Of a DNA stretch of 64,000 nucleotides, positions 49,860-61,065 are shown one piece after another. This DNA is from Larus michahellis. Taxonomy: Eukaryota; Chordata; Aves; Charadriiformes; Laridae. Positions within the stretch are counted from its first letter, which is position 1. Each line of letters opens with the position of its first letter. Under the pieces are notes generated by a model. The model ran no database searches and was not told the DNA's origin. It saw nothing but the letters and a program-made list of their open reading frames with translations. The stretch lies in the NCBI RefSeq assembly GCF_964199755.1, contig NC_133897.1:123086125-123150124 (forward strand), given 5' to 3'. Both the position numbers and the translations under genes were made by a program.

Positions 49860-52759
49860 GAGAAAAATGAAGCAGAGACAGCGAAGTCTGTGAGCAAGTA
49901 GGCTTTAAAAACAATTTATTGACAACTAGTGACTAGTTCTTTTAAACACAATGAAAGTAAGCACAGGCAAAGCCCAGAAGAACGTATTTTGAGTGAAGCT
50001 GTCCTTGAGTTCTCATTACCAAATAACAGCTGCAGATGGAATTAGTTAGTAATCTTATCCTTTCATTCTACATTTTTAAAATATACCGTTGAATGAGAGT
50101 ATATGCTTTCTAGTAATTACTACCTTTTCAGTCCGTGTTCATTCTTAATGTGACATTGTCCTTGGAACAACATCAGGAAATACTTTTGATTCTTTCCAGA
50201 TTTATAAAGCAATGATAGTTTGGCTCTCATGTGTTTCTGTCCCCGCCCTTTTTTTTTATACACAGCTCATTTATATTGAATCAAGAGAGCAACTGTATAA
50301 TTCGTTTGATATGGAAATATAATCCATTCCTTGGTTTCAGATCATTCTTTTTTCCTATAAATTGACTTCAGAATTACGAAGTTTACATCTAGAAAAATGC
50401 ATTAGATTACAAAGGCAACACATTGATTTAAACATTTTCTAACTTTTGAGTTGATAATTCTGAAACCTTGACACTCTTTTAAGATGGAGTCCTAACTAAT
50501 TTGTGTAACTGAAAGCTTCCTCACCTACCTGAGAAATTAAACTTAATCTAGGAGAGCTGGCCAGTCTTTTGCAGAGTAGAACCCAGGAAAAAAGGCACTT
50601 CACAGATCCATGTTTGAAAGCATTTATCTTGGTATTTAATGTGTATTTTATAATTGTTATTACAGTTACAAATATTTCACTTTTCTTTGAACATACACAA
50701 ACAAAATGTGTTTCCAAACAGATTAAACAGATTTCCAAATGGATCAAACAAAATGCAAAGTGTTCTATTGTTTTATTTTTGTCCTTAAAAATTTGATCAA
50801 TTTGCATGTATTATTAGGGAAAATAAATCACATCAGTTTAATGCAGGTACAAATTATATTATGCTGGTACAGGAATACAAGGAGAGCTTAACGAAACTGA
50901 GACTCAAGTCATGTACTCTTTCAGGCTGTTCTGTAAACAAGTCATCTTTTTCTTTTAAAAAAATAAAAAAAACCACTTCTGAAAATGCCAACTGTCACGT
51001 TAATTCCCCTACAACCTATTCTGCATCCTCCTGGCTTCCTACCTCTTTCTGCCACCTGCCAAACCATTGGTAATGCTCTTCATCCAAACCTCCAGGTCAT
51101 CTTCCCTCCAATTCCAGCCGTAGAGTTGGATGAATTTTTGGCTGAGCCACTGAACACGAAGTAACAGCAAACAGGGCAGGCTGGCAGCACATCCAGAGGT
51201 GGTAATTCAGCAAAAGTCCTTGCTCCACCTCCTCTGCCTACAGAGTCTCAGTTAGGGAGGAAATTTCTGGAGGAGACACATTTTCAAACACAAGAGGTTG
51301 TGTGTGGCTGAGCACATCTCCCATTGACCCGTGTCAGTTCGAAACAGAAGTCATCAGTAAGGTTCAGACCTTCAGCTGGGTAGAGCAATTGCTTGCACTC
51401 GTAAGCTCTAAAGCTCCCTGTGAACCATCCTTGGAGGGGGATGAAATATGCCTTCTGTTAATAAGTTCAATGGCTGTTTGCTGATAGCAGCAGAAAGATA
51501 ACAGTTGTACCTGCCAGACTTTAAGTTTTTATGTGAAAGCATGGAGGAATGAGTGCTTCTCAGCAAAGGATTTATAAAGGATTTATTTATTTATTTTTTT
51601 AGCACAGGTAAAACTATTTTTTTTCAATAACTTTAGCTTTGAAAATTGGTGAAAATGTAATATCTGGTATGTAAATTTTCAGGTCAGACATAAGGTTTAG
51701 AAGAGCAACTGAAAACAAGTTTTGTAGTAGGAAGTGGGTGTAAGCAGAGGAAACTTGATAAAATGATAATGGCAGGAAACAATTATGTGAGTCTAGGAGA
51801 TAGTAAATACAATTTCAGGAATCATACAGATACATAAATAAATCAGGTATCTGATGGTTGAAAAGAATCCAAGCAAATGCAAGTTCTTCATCTGCCTTAA
51901 ATCTGGTGCTCTACTTCTAAATAGAATTAAAAGTGCTAGAGTTTAAAGTCTTTTTTTAAAAATAGTTTCCCAGCTTAGGTGAATTCTTAGCAGGATGGTG
52001 CATTTTCACTGAAAGGTGAATAGGTGTCTGCTGAGAGTCACGCAGTTACTCATAACTCAGCAGTAACTTGGACTAAATAGGCCTAATCTTTGCTGTTACA
52101 CTGTTTAATATCCACATACATTGAAACAGTGTATTCTCTGTGAAAAAAGCATGAAGTAAGTAGAAAGACTGATAATTTTTCAGGCCGCTCACTTTTCCTG
52201 AAAGTGGAAATAAATTTCTTGTGCACAAAGCCTCAGAATTTGTAACTGTACATGTAAAGTACTAAATAAGTCATCTACTGTATTATGTCCAAGAGAAACC
52301 AAACTATGCCAGAAAGCAACATCAGACCAGCCAGGTCTGGCTATACCTATTTCACAGGTCATTAGTCCTATCCTTTTTGTGTTGTACACTATCGTAGATG
52401 ACTGCTTAGGCTTGTATTAGGCATGACTACATATACTGACAGAGTCAGTATAGAGAAGGAAATAAAATAGGGTATCTCAGCCTTGGAAGAAATATTCCTA
52501 ATTGTTTTCCCACCCTGCCCCTGGCAGACAGAGCAGGCAAATAAAAAGAGGGGAAGGTTATGCAAATATTGGCCCGGTCCATGCTGGATTTGCAGTATTT
52601 TTCACTGTGTGCTAATTAAGAACTACACGCAACTCAATGCCTTTCATGAGGCTGCATCGCAAGGGCACGCTTGGCTCACCAGGAGCTCAGAGGCCAGCAG
52701 TGGTGGTGTGTAGCTCCAGAGGTTCCCTGAGCTGTATGTTGGTAGCTCTTGGCACCAGC

Positions 52760-53245
52760 TCAGCTGGAGTCCTCTGTTCACTTTGGAGCACCACTCCTCA
52801 AGAAAACATTGGCCACTTTGGAAGTGGAGAGGCAGGAGGGCAGTAAAAATGACCAGAGATCCAGAGGACATGCCCTAGGGGGAAAAACTGAAAGGTTTAT
52901 GTTTGCTGTGCCTAAAGAAGAGCAGCCTGCGGGGGAGCGGATGGGGGACAGACAGTTTTTCAAGCGCAGGTAGCACAGAACAGGCTGTTGCAAAGAGGAG
53001 GCCAGTGATCTCTTTTCTGTGCCATAGACAAAGAGAAATGGGTGTGAAGCGAAGAAAAAAAGGTGAGGTAAACACCAGGAAAATCCCTGAAATACACTGC
53101 CAGGGGATCTTGTGGAGTCTCCATCACTGGAGGTGTTAGGAATGGCTTTAATAAGCATGAGTGAAGTGTATCTGACTTTATCTCATAGTGGGAGGTGGAT
53201 TACATATCTTTTCTACCAACCTTATGATTTGGTGATACTGGTGAT
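52760..53245 (+). mobile_element. Old, diverged CR1 LINE 3' fragment, plus strand
   Basis: The order of conserved CR1 3' blocks is retained: AAAAATGACCAGAGATCCAG, then CTGAAAGG, GTTGCAAAGAGGAGGCCAGT, GATCTCTTTTCTG and AAATGGGTGTGAAGC. Next come ACACTGCCAGGGGATCTTGT, GGAGTCTCCATCACTGGAGG, and the terminal CCAACCTTATGATTTGGTGA. No open frame survives. Divergence is far greater than for the copy at 15154, so this is an older insertion, of the kind shared among archosaurs and turtles. The 5' limit is approximate. Confidence 0.8.
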
Positions 53246-53519
53246 AATATTGCCCACAGAATTAGTTTCTTAATGAAAGACATGCTTTCTAAATTCGGGT
53301 TGGAAAGATCTCTCTGCAGAGTGGGATGTGTTTTGCTGAGGTGCAGAGGCACTTAATCATCATATAATTTCCTTATTTTGAAATGTTCCTTAGGTTAGTG
53401 GTGAAGGCATAAACAGCTGCCTTTGCATTTCAGCTCAGATATCATTGTCCTGAAATACTTGGGGACATCACACTGTCAGCTGGCACTTGACAGTCCATCC
53501 TAAATTTGAAACACGTAAT

Positions 53520-53580
53520 TGGATTCTTAGGATGAAATCCTAGTTCCCTTTGAAGTCATGAGTTTTTATAGGGGAAAAAT
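53520..53580 (+). repeat. Relic of an old archosaur-type repeat
   Basis: The order GATGAAATCCTAG, TTCCCTTTGAAGTCATGAG, TTTTTATA parallels the GGGTGAAATCCTGGC, CCATTGAAGTCAATGGG, AGTTTTGCC blocks of a widespread palindromic repeat in turtle, crocodile and bird genomes. Assigned from remembered motifs only. Confidence 0.4.
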
Positions 53581-56500
53581 TTAATAGTGAGGACAGAGTG
53601 GTGTCCACTTGTATGTGCTCAGCTTTACTGTCCTAGGCAGGCCTGTTGTTTTCAGGACGAGGATATAAAGAGTGGGGTTGTAAGAGTGTGTAACCTTTGC
53701 TATGGCAAACATGTGGTTGCAGAAGAGAACCTTTGGAGTGCTTGTGTGGGTGAGTGAGAGTTTACAACAGGCATTATGTGAGGCAAATTAATTACTTTTT
53801 TCCTTTTTTTTCAGATAATGTCAACAAAACTAATTTACACCATCTGTTCTAAAATAGAGGCAGTCAGTAAAAAAGAAACCCCTATTTTGTCTTTTTAAAT
53901 TTCATTTGATAAGACTTTAGGCATTCTGTGTTCTCTTTAGTGTAATGTAATTTTTTTCCTTTTTCTGTTTTGGGGGGAGTGGTTCTCCCTCAAAATGTTG
54001 GGTTTTGGGTTTTTTTTATTGCCAGTGGCCTCTGATTTGCATTTAGTATTCAGGTAGCTGCATCTGCAAGTTAAATGTTTCTCCAGCTACTGGTTAATCC
54101 CTCCTGATGAAATGCATGCAGAGAAGTCTCCAGGTGCTATGAATTGGAATAGTTCCACGGAAAATACTCTGCCTTTGATTATGCCAATATTAATTCAGAG
54201 CAAGTTCACTGTTCACAGTTTAGGGTAGATGACAGTCAGAATTTCACCCTCAAAAAGGGATCTCATTGATGTAAAAGCTCAATGTGAATCTCAGAGAATT
54301 AAAATCTTTTGCCTCCTGATGTATCGTTGCGTTTCCACATCCAGGTTTCTTTGCAGGCTTTTCTTAACTGTGCGATGACTGTGTAGGAATTGCATGCACG
54401 TACCTGAGGCTAGAATAAACCCACAAGGAAGCACAAACCCCAGACTTTAGGACCACCCATATATCAGTTGTTAATAACCTTACAATGTTATTATAGCTAA
54501 CACTAGAAACATAATTAAATCGGAATGATTTGAAACTGCCATTAGGGGGAAGAGGATGGAGGAAAACAGTTTCATCCTCACAACATCATGTTTTCATTGA
54601 CCTACTTACAGTAGGGAAGAAAATGTGTCCCTTCCCGTTACAGCAGAATAGGTTTGTTCAGCAGTTTTATAATGCAACTGCGCAAGAGAAGACTGCCTTT
54701 CCTAACCACTCCAGGAGGATTTGGAAAGGAGAGTGACGTTATTTCACACACTGAGTACTAAGACATGTAAGTTCCTGTCTAAGCTATAATGTTATTAATC
54801 TTATCAATTTGGCAGAAAGTGCTTTATCTGAAAAATAAAAAGGAAAAAAAAAAAGACTTGTATTCAGAGGTGAGAGGAGAAGGGCTGTGCCTGGGCTGCA
54901 GCCGTGCAGACGAACCTTTTATGGGCAGTCACATTTCCTCCATCTTCGTCTTCCCTGATGCAAAGTCCCTGCCATCCCCCAGACCCCCTGACTGGCGTCC
55001 CTTCACAGGCTGAAGGGAATGGCTGCAGCCTGCTTTCGCTTCAGCAGGAGTTCCCTCACCTGCTTCACATCAGAGAATTACTGAAATGAAAGGGAAGATG
55101 TAGAGCCTCTGAAATGGTATGGGATGAAGATGTCTGGGTTACTGGAGCCGTGGGACACGGTGGTGCCCATGGGATAGACACCACATGGAGGGGCTTGGGG
55201 TCTAGCCCCCTCCTCAGAACCTGTGCATGTGGTGTTTCACCTTTGTTACTTTATCCCTGGGTTAATAAACTGTCTTCATATGAAAATAAACACCTGCAGC
55301 TAGTCCTTTCTAGGCCGCTCAGGTCACATTCCTCCACAAGGTGTTGTTGGTAATTTAATATTGTCAGAAGCATTAGTCACTGCCATAGTACCTTAATAAT
55401 GCACGGTAGGAGCCAGCTGGTAATTAACAAATTAAAGATATCGTATACATTTTGCCCAAATATTTCATATGTAGCAAAAATAATTAGAAGCAGAGCACTT
55501 CAGGTGTTTAAAGCTGTTACATACATTTAAAACGTCTCACCATGTTAGGAAATTATTCATTCTTTTAAAGGTCAGCTAGGCCTAATTTTGCCACTGTCCT
55601 CATAAATATGCACGTAAGAGTTGTGAAGTAGGGAGAGAGCCAGAGTCCTGTCTTCTTTAACCCTTTTAATTCTGCCTGTTTAACATGTTCATCCCAACGT
55701 CACAGTCTCAGCTGCTCTCTTTTGTGCTTAACTTCATATTAGAAGTGTCTTGAATTGGAAGGTTATGTGCACGTGCGTGTGCGATGCAATCTATTGGAAA
55801 GATGAAATCAGCTTGTAATTTAAGTGAAGGAGAGACAAAGCTAACACAAATTGTATTAAACTGCTAAACTGGGAAAGACATGACAGTATGAAAGGAGGTG
55901 GCGATGGGTTTCATTATGTAGTGTGAGTAAAATATCCCAGAATGCACAGGCTTGCTTTAACTCACTTGGTGTCTCCTTATTTTATCACCAGATGGTGACC
56001 AGCGGTTTCAAATTAAGATGCTCTCAATTACCTGTGCATGATGGTTGAACCATAGTGCACTTTGATATATCTCCCTTCCGTGCTGCTTCAGCCCAGTACT
56101 CCTTGATCCTCCTGCAGCCTGACTCCAGGACTCGGCTTTTGAGTATCCCAAGCCTTTGACTCTGCTTTTTCTCTGGGGCAGGATCTGATCTGAGCACTCT
56201 GAGGCAGAAGAAGCAGGGAACAGAGCAAGCGATCGGAGGAGCATCATTTCTACGGGTAGGGTGCGGTTAACTGTCTTCGTGGGGAGCACTTGGGTACTGG
56301 CAGCGGCTTTGAGAAATATGATTTACGTTTGAAAACTTTCTTCTTGGAGAGAAAAAAATAGTGTTGAAAATGTGAATGGCTGCTTTTTGATACAGAGTGC
56401 AAAGTCTTTGCCAGACAGTGACAGAGTTTCTGTTCAAGCTTTGAACTCGTGGTACTGATGCGAGTGGCTGTACAGTGCAATGAAAGGCAGGGAAGAATCT

Positions 56501-58744
56501 GCCCCATACTACCTTTGCTCTTTGCTACATTTATTCACCTCCACAGTGTTTGACAGAAGAGCACTGGGGATTTCAAAGAATGTGTTTCTGAAGCTTATGA
56601 AAGAAAAGGAATTCCATGTGCAATTTCTGTTGAGATTTTTAGTCTCTTAGGGTCAGGCTCAGGCGTTCGGAGTGCTTCTTAAAACCTTTTGGTATTACCG
56701 CACAGCGGGTAGAGGTAGAAAGGGGCTATTAAGTTATTCACCCAATGCTGTTAACAATGTACACTTGTTTTATGCACTCTGAATTCTCTTTTGTTGTTGG
56801 GGGTGGCTTTTGCTTGGGGGTTTTCTGTTAGTGCTTTGTACTGACTGTTGTCTCAGCAGAAAACCTTCACTGTTTTTACTGTATAACAGTAGAGCATGAA
56901 AGCCTGGGCAACACTGGAGTCACATAGCGTGCAGACATGGTGAGAGAGTGACCCTGCTGACCGTACTCGGGATGGGTGAGAGTGGGCATCCGAGAGGGCA
57001 GACAGAAATACAGGAACACACCGCCCTTTACATGCGATCCCACAGCAGTGGTGAGAACAGGCCCCCCGTCTCCCAGCCTGGGTGCAAGCAGCATGGCAGT
57101 TACTTTTTGCAGTGCTGCCAACAGTCCTGGTCCCTCCTCTGTCCAGACCAGGGAGCCTGTTGAATGCACTGTTCTTCTCTTTTTGCTGGTATTTCTGGAT
57201 TTTCCCCCAGCACAGCCTGAGGGCAGGGTGTAGCAATGGTCCCACCTGGTTCTGCCTCTGCCACGCCATCGGGTGGTAGCTTGGCATACGCACAGGGACT
57301 TGGCAGGGCTCCTGGCATCCACAGCTGACTTGTAGCTGTAGAGCCTCCCCTGTGTATCCCTCCCAGTGACAGAACAGCATTTTCTAGCATTGGAGTTGGT
57401 CCCACAGGTAGAGTCTTGCAGGACATCCAAGGATTACAAGGCTCGTCCAACTTTACTACAATCAGCATCAGAGAAAATCTTTCACATTTTCCATCCCCTT
57501 GAAGACCTTCATATACACAAACGATCGCACAGACGTCATAACAATTATGTCCTTTTAAACTGCTGTATTAATATTGGTACTAGATATTTTAAATTATTTT
57601 TTAGCGTTTGAGTTAATTCAGTTCATGACCTTCACACTTCAGGTTTCTAGGTGCCATTACATCCCACAGAAGACTAGATTTCTGTTGAGGGGAATGAAAA
57701 TAAATAGCATAACAAAGTGGAAAAAAAAGTTTTCTTTCTTCAATCTGATAGTTCATGTAATTGGGGAAGGTAGGGGGTGTCTTTAATACCTGTCACTCCC
57801 CTGCACTGATGCTTTTGAAATATTTGGACACAAGTCATGGCGCTTTCTGTTCACCTGGGAATAAAGGCAGGCATTCAGGCTGAATCTCCTTAGTTTCTAC
57901 TTTTCTTTTCTCACAATACATTGCAGGTTAGTATTTCTGCAAAGAGGCTATACAGAAATCTCAGAGCAATTTAAGCTGCAAAGATTTCTCTATTCTCTAG
58001 CTCATTTTGGCAAAATAAGATCCGTATAGCTCTGGATTAAAGGACCATTGTGATATTTGGATATTGCCTTCAAAGCATTGCATTTCAATACAATTACTCA
58101 AAAATAAACTTCGTGTAGGTAAAATGTATTATTTACTGCATTTCTTTTATGCTGAACAAATCTGTAAGTTTTATTCTAGCTGTATAATTTTCTGGAAGAA
58201 AACCCTTTAATTCTGATATGTTTTATCTGTGCTCAGTGCCTCAATTGTTTAAGTCAGACTTAGGCTGTCCTCTCCGGTTTTTGTTTTTATTTGGTATTTG
58301 GGAAGCAATAAGCTAACCTGTGTGTTCTGTGATCAGTCTGGGTGACCGAGTAATTCCACAAAGACTACTGCTCACGGGCTGATCGCTGCACTTGCAATTT
58401 ACTTTTACTAAGATAAATGCCAAAGCCCCGCAGCTGAACAATTCGGTTCCGAATGCAGATGGCTAAGCTGGAAACCCATTTATTTTGTAGTTTTTAGCAC
58501 TGACAAATGAGATTCAGAGTCCCCACCAGGGCTGCATGGGCAGTAGTAGAAGTGCTGCTGGCGCTATGAGGAATTTTGCTTGAACTTGCGTGTGAGCTGC
58601 TGGTAGAATTGTTCAGTGCTCTGCTTACTGCATGTTTACAGAAAGTATTTCCTTTTATTCCAAACAACCAAGCAAAATATCATTCCCAAACGCTGCTTCA
58701 ATGTCTTCCATCAGTAAAGCAAAACAACAGGTGACTTGATCCTG

Positions 58745-58764
58745 ATGTGCCATATGTGGCACAT
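58745..58764. repeat. Perfect 8-bp inverted repeat with TATG loop
   Basis: ATGTGCCA and TGGCACAT are exact complements around TATG. Too short for a confident RNA call. Confidence 0.55.
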
Positions 58765-59586
58765 TTTGCAGTTGTTTTGTGCTTCTTGATAATGCCGGGA
58801 TATGACTTGAGGTCATTCCAGCTGCTCTGGCTGCCTCTCTGCTCACTGAAATAAAGACTGCCTGGTTTAGTCATTACTATTTGCTGAGGCTGCTTTTACA
58901 TGTGCATTTACATAGGGTCCCAAACACTATGTGTAAAGATCTGTGTTAACATCTTGTAGTGAGAGTTTCCCTGCCGATGGGAACCTAGGCACGTATATGC
59001 ATATATTTTTGAAGCAAATGGTTATGGTGATACGTGCGAGCTTATCTGCTTAGCCTGTTCATTTGAATGTAGCCTTCCGCGATTAATTGCTCAGATGAAA
59101 AATTCAGTCCATCCTGTTTGGAATTACATGTGTTTATTCAGTCCATTGTTAAAGCTGGTGCTGTTATTCATGCACAATTTTTGCTTCCATGTAAGTTTTA
59201 TTATACTTTGATCTTCTCCTGTAGTACCCGACATACTTTTAAAAACCACTTCTCCAGAAACTGTTATTTCACTGTAATTATAAAAGAACATGCATATGAA
59301 TCACAAATGAGAATATTACCCAACTAGATGTTCCTAGAAACAGGAGAGCACTTATGTGCAATACAATACATTAATCATTTATAAGGAGTCAGCTATTAAA
59401 ATGATTTTTTTTAATACTGTACATTGAGTACAAAGATGATGTGAAAAGCCTTTTAACTGAAGATGTTTGTGGGCTTTTGAAACTTTCTTAAGTTTCCATC
59501 ATCACGCTCTTGTCACAGATTCGAAAAGGAAAAGCTCAAATATACTAGTTTGGGTGACTCCAGGTTAAGGTACCTCTACAGTGTAA

Positions 59587-59632
59587 GTATATATGTATAC
59601 ATGTGTATATACACATATGTACATATATGTAT
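59587..59632. repeat. 46-nt alternating purine-pyrimidine tract
   Basis: Purines and pyrimidines alternate without a break from 59587 to 59632, as mixed TA and TG/CA steps. It includes the perfect 16-bp palindrome ATGTGTATATACACAT at 59601-59616. Such tracts are prone to Z-DNA or cruciform formation and to length change. Confidence 0.9.
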
Positions 59633-59910
59633 CTGTACATGTATGGGAACGTATATTTTTGCGCCATTTCTACAAGCTTTTGTCTTTAAGGGAAGTCCAC
59701 AGTGTGCTTGGTGCTTCTCCATTTCAACAGAACTCCTCATGGGCAAGGGGTTTGGCTGCTTAAACACTTTCACAGTCAGGATCTGTGGTCATTGTAAGCA
59801 GATTTCTCAAATGAACAAAACTCATAAATCTAGCTTAGCTATTGTTTCTTCACAAGGCTTTATCGCTGGGTTGGCTTCAGACTTATGTATTTTAAATGTC
59901 CCTGGTAACA

Positions 59911-59936
59911 GAAAAAGAAAGGAAAGGAAAGGAAAG
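59911..59936 (+). repeat. (GAAAG)n short tandem repeat
   Basis: About four GAAAG/GGAAA units in a row within a longer purine-rich stretch. Confidence 0.8.
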
Positions 59937-60979
59937 ACAGGAAGGGAGAGAGCTTCAAGCAATCTTGTTTCGAATTGCCTGCATGAAGGTGTAGTGTTCT
60001 CACTACCCATTTGGACACGTGTCTGCAGATGGCAACGCGAGCTCACCTTTGGCCCTTCCACAGGCTGGTGGGATGTGCTTCAAGGCCAGTCGCAAGCTGC
60101 AGAACTCACTTAGGACCACGCTGTGCCCAGTGATGATATACAGGATATAAGCAACTGCAGAAGCTGGAACCAGTTTACAGCTGCCTTGTACCTGGGCAGC
60201 TCGGGAAGGAAGGAGAAGTTGGGGTCTGTCTGTGGTGGCCAGTGGAGAATTTCGTTGAGTGGTGCTCATTCATGGTGGAGGTAACAGGGCAGGAGACCTT
60301 TGAAGCATTTCTTGGAATTTGAGACTAGCAGGGTCTGGTCTGGCTCCTGCTTTTGGAGCAGGATTACAATTATTAAGAGGCACTCACCACTGGGCAGTGA
60401 TGCAGAGGACCATTCTGCTTCCCTGGGCATCTCTCCCTCAGCTCCCTTGCTTTGGGGTGAAAATTGGGCAAGGGAAAGGACCTGCTGCAGAACTGCAGTT
60501 GTTTTGAAGCAGCTTTACACCACGTGTATGGAGTGGAGGTACAGTCTGGATCTCTTTAAATTCCTGTGTTGATGTAGGCAACAAATTGGAAAAGAGAGGT
60601 GGTTTGGGGAATTAATAGCCACGCCTCATAACTTATTTTTTAAATAAAGAGCAGGATTTTCCAAGTATTGCAGAAAGTGGCAAAAGCAGCAGGAGAGAAC
60701 AGATTTAACGCTTGTAAATAATCTTCTTTTTTAAGTGCTAGTTTGGGCAAAAGAGATTGCAGTTCTCCTAGGAAGAAAAGTGTGTAATGAATAGTTGGTT
60801 CCCACCTGTGTCGCTTCCACTCTTCATACTGGAAAATACAGCAGTTGTGATTCTGGTAGCAGTATTTAAAATGACAAGCATATTTAAATCTGAGTTTGTC
60901 TAGTGTAACTTTGCTAAAACTATCACGCCAGCATGGTGGTACCATGAGAGCTTTACAATGTAAAACAAATCTTTTTTTG

Positions 60980-61065
60980 GCTCTGATGCCATCCTGAGCC
61001 CCGTTGTGGTGAAAACCCCAAGTGGATCATGCGTTCTGCTTCCAGCTCGATCTCTAGTGATTCTT
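60980..61065 (-). repeat. Possible tRNA-derived SINE relic
   Basis: The minus-strand translation around 61030-60985 contains the string DRAGSRTHDPLGVFTTTGLR. Strings of the form RAG-RTHDPL-TT-LR arise when the antisense of a tRNA-like B-box region is translated, so they often mark tRNA-derived SINEs. The DNA itself is too degenerate to show clear A and B boxes. Confidence 0.25.

Larger units (their letters stand above)
45225..52750. other. Non-coding stretch, probable intron
   Basis: No supportable gene. Two MIR-like relics (46895-46990 and 49600-49770), a 15-base A-run (49845-49859), a C/T-rich and GC-richer patch at 47820-48250 and AT-rich sequence elsewhere. The first 500 bp after the putative donor contains TGTGGTTTCAC (RUNX-type) near 45639 and other enhancer-like motifs, but none that can be claimed as functional. 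Confidence 0.6.

Noticed and set aside
56853..57468. Three overlapping minus-strand frames of 122-184 codons
   Set aside because: All three frames are open over the same DNA, which points to a stop-poor, GC-richer patch. No frame shows a domain or a consistent codon pattern.
59550..60113. 187-codon plus-strand frame
   Set aside because: Its start is translated from the alternating TA/TG tract, giving a repetitive YVYMCIYTYVHI-like peptide, followed by the GAAAG repeat. No domain is visible.
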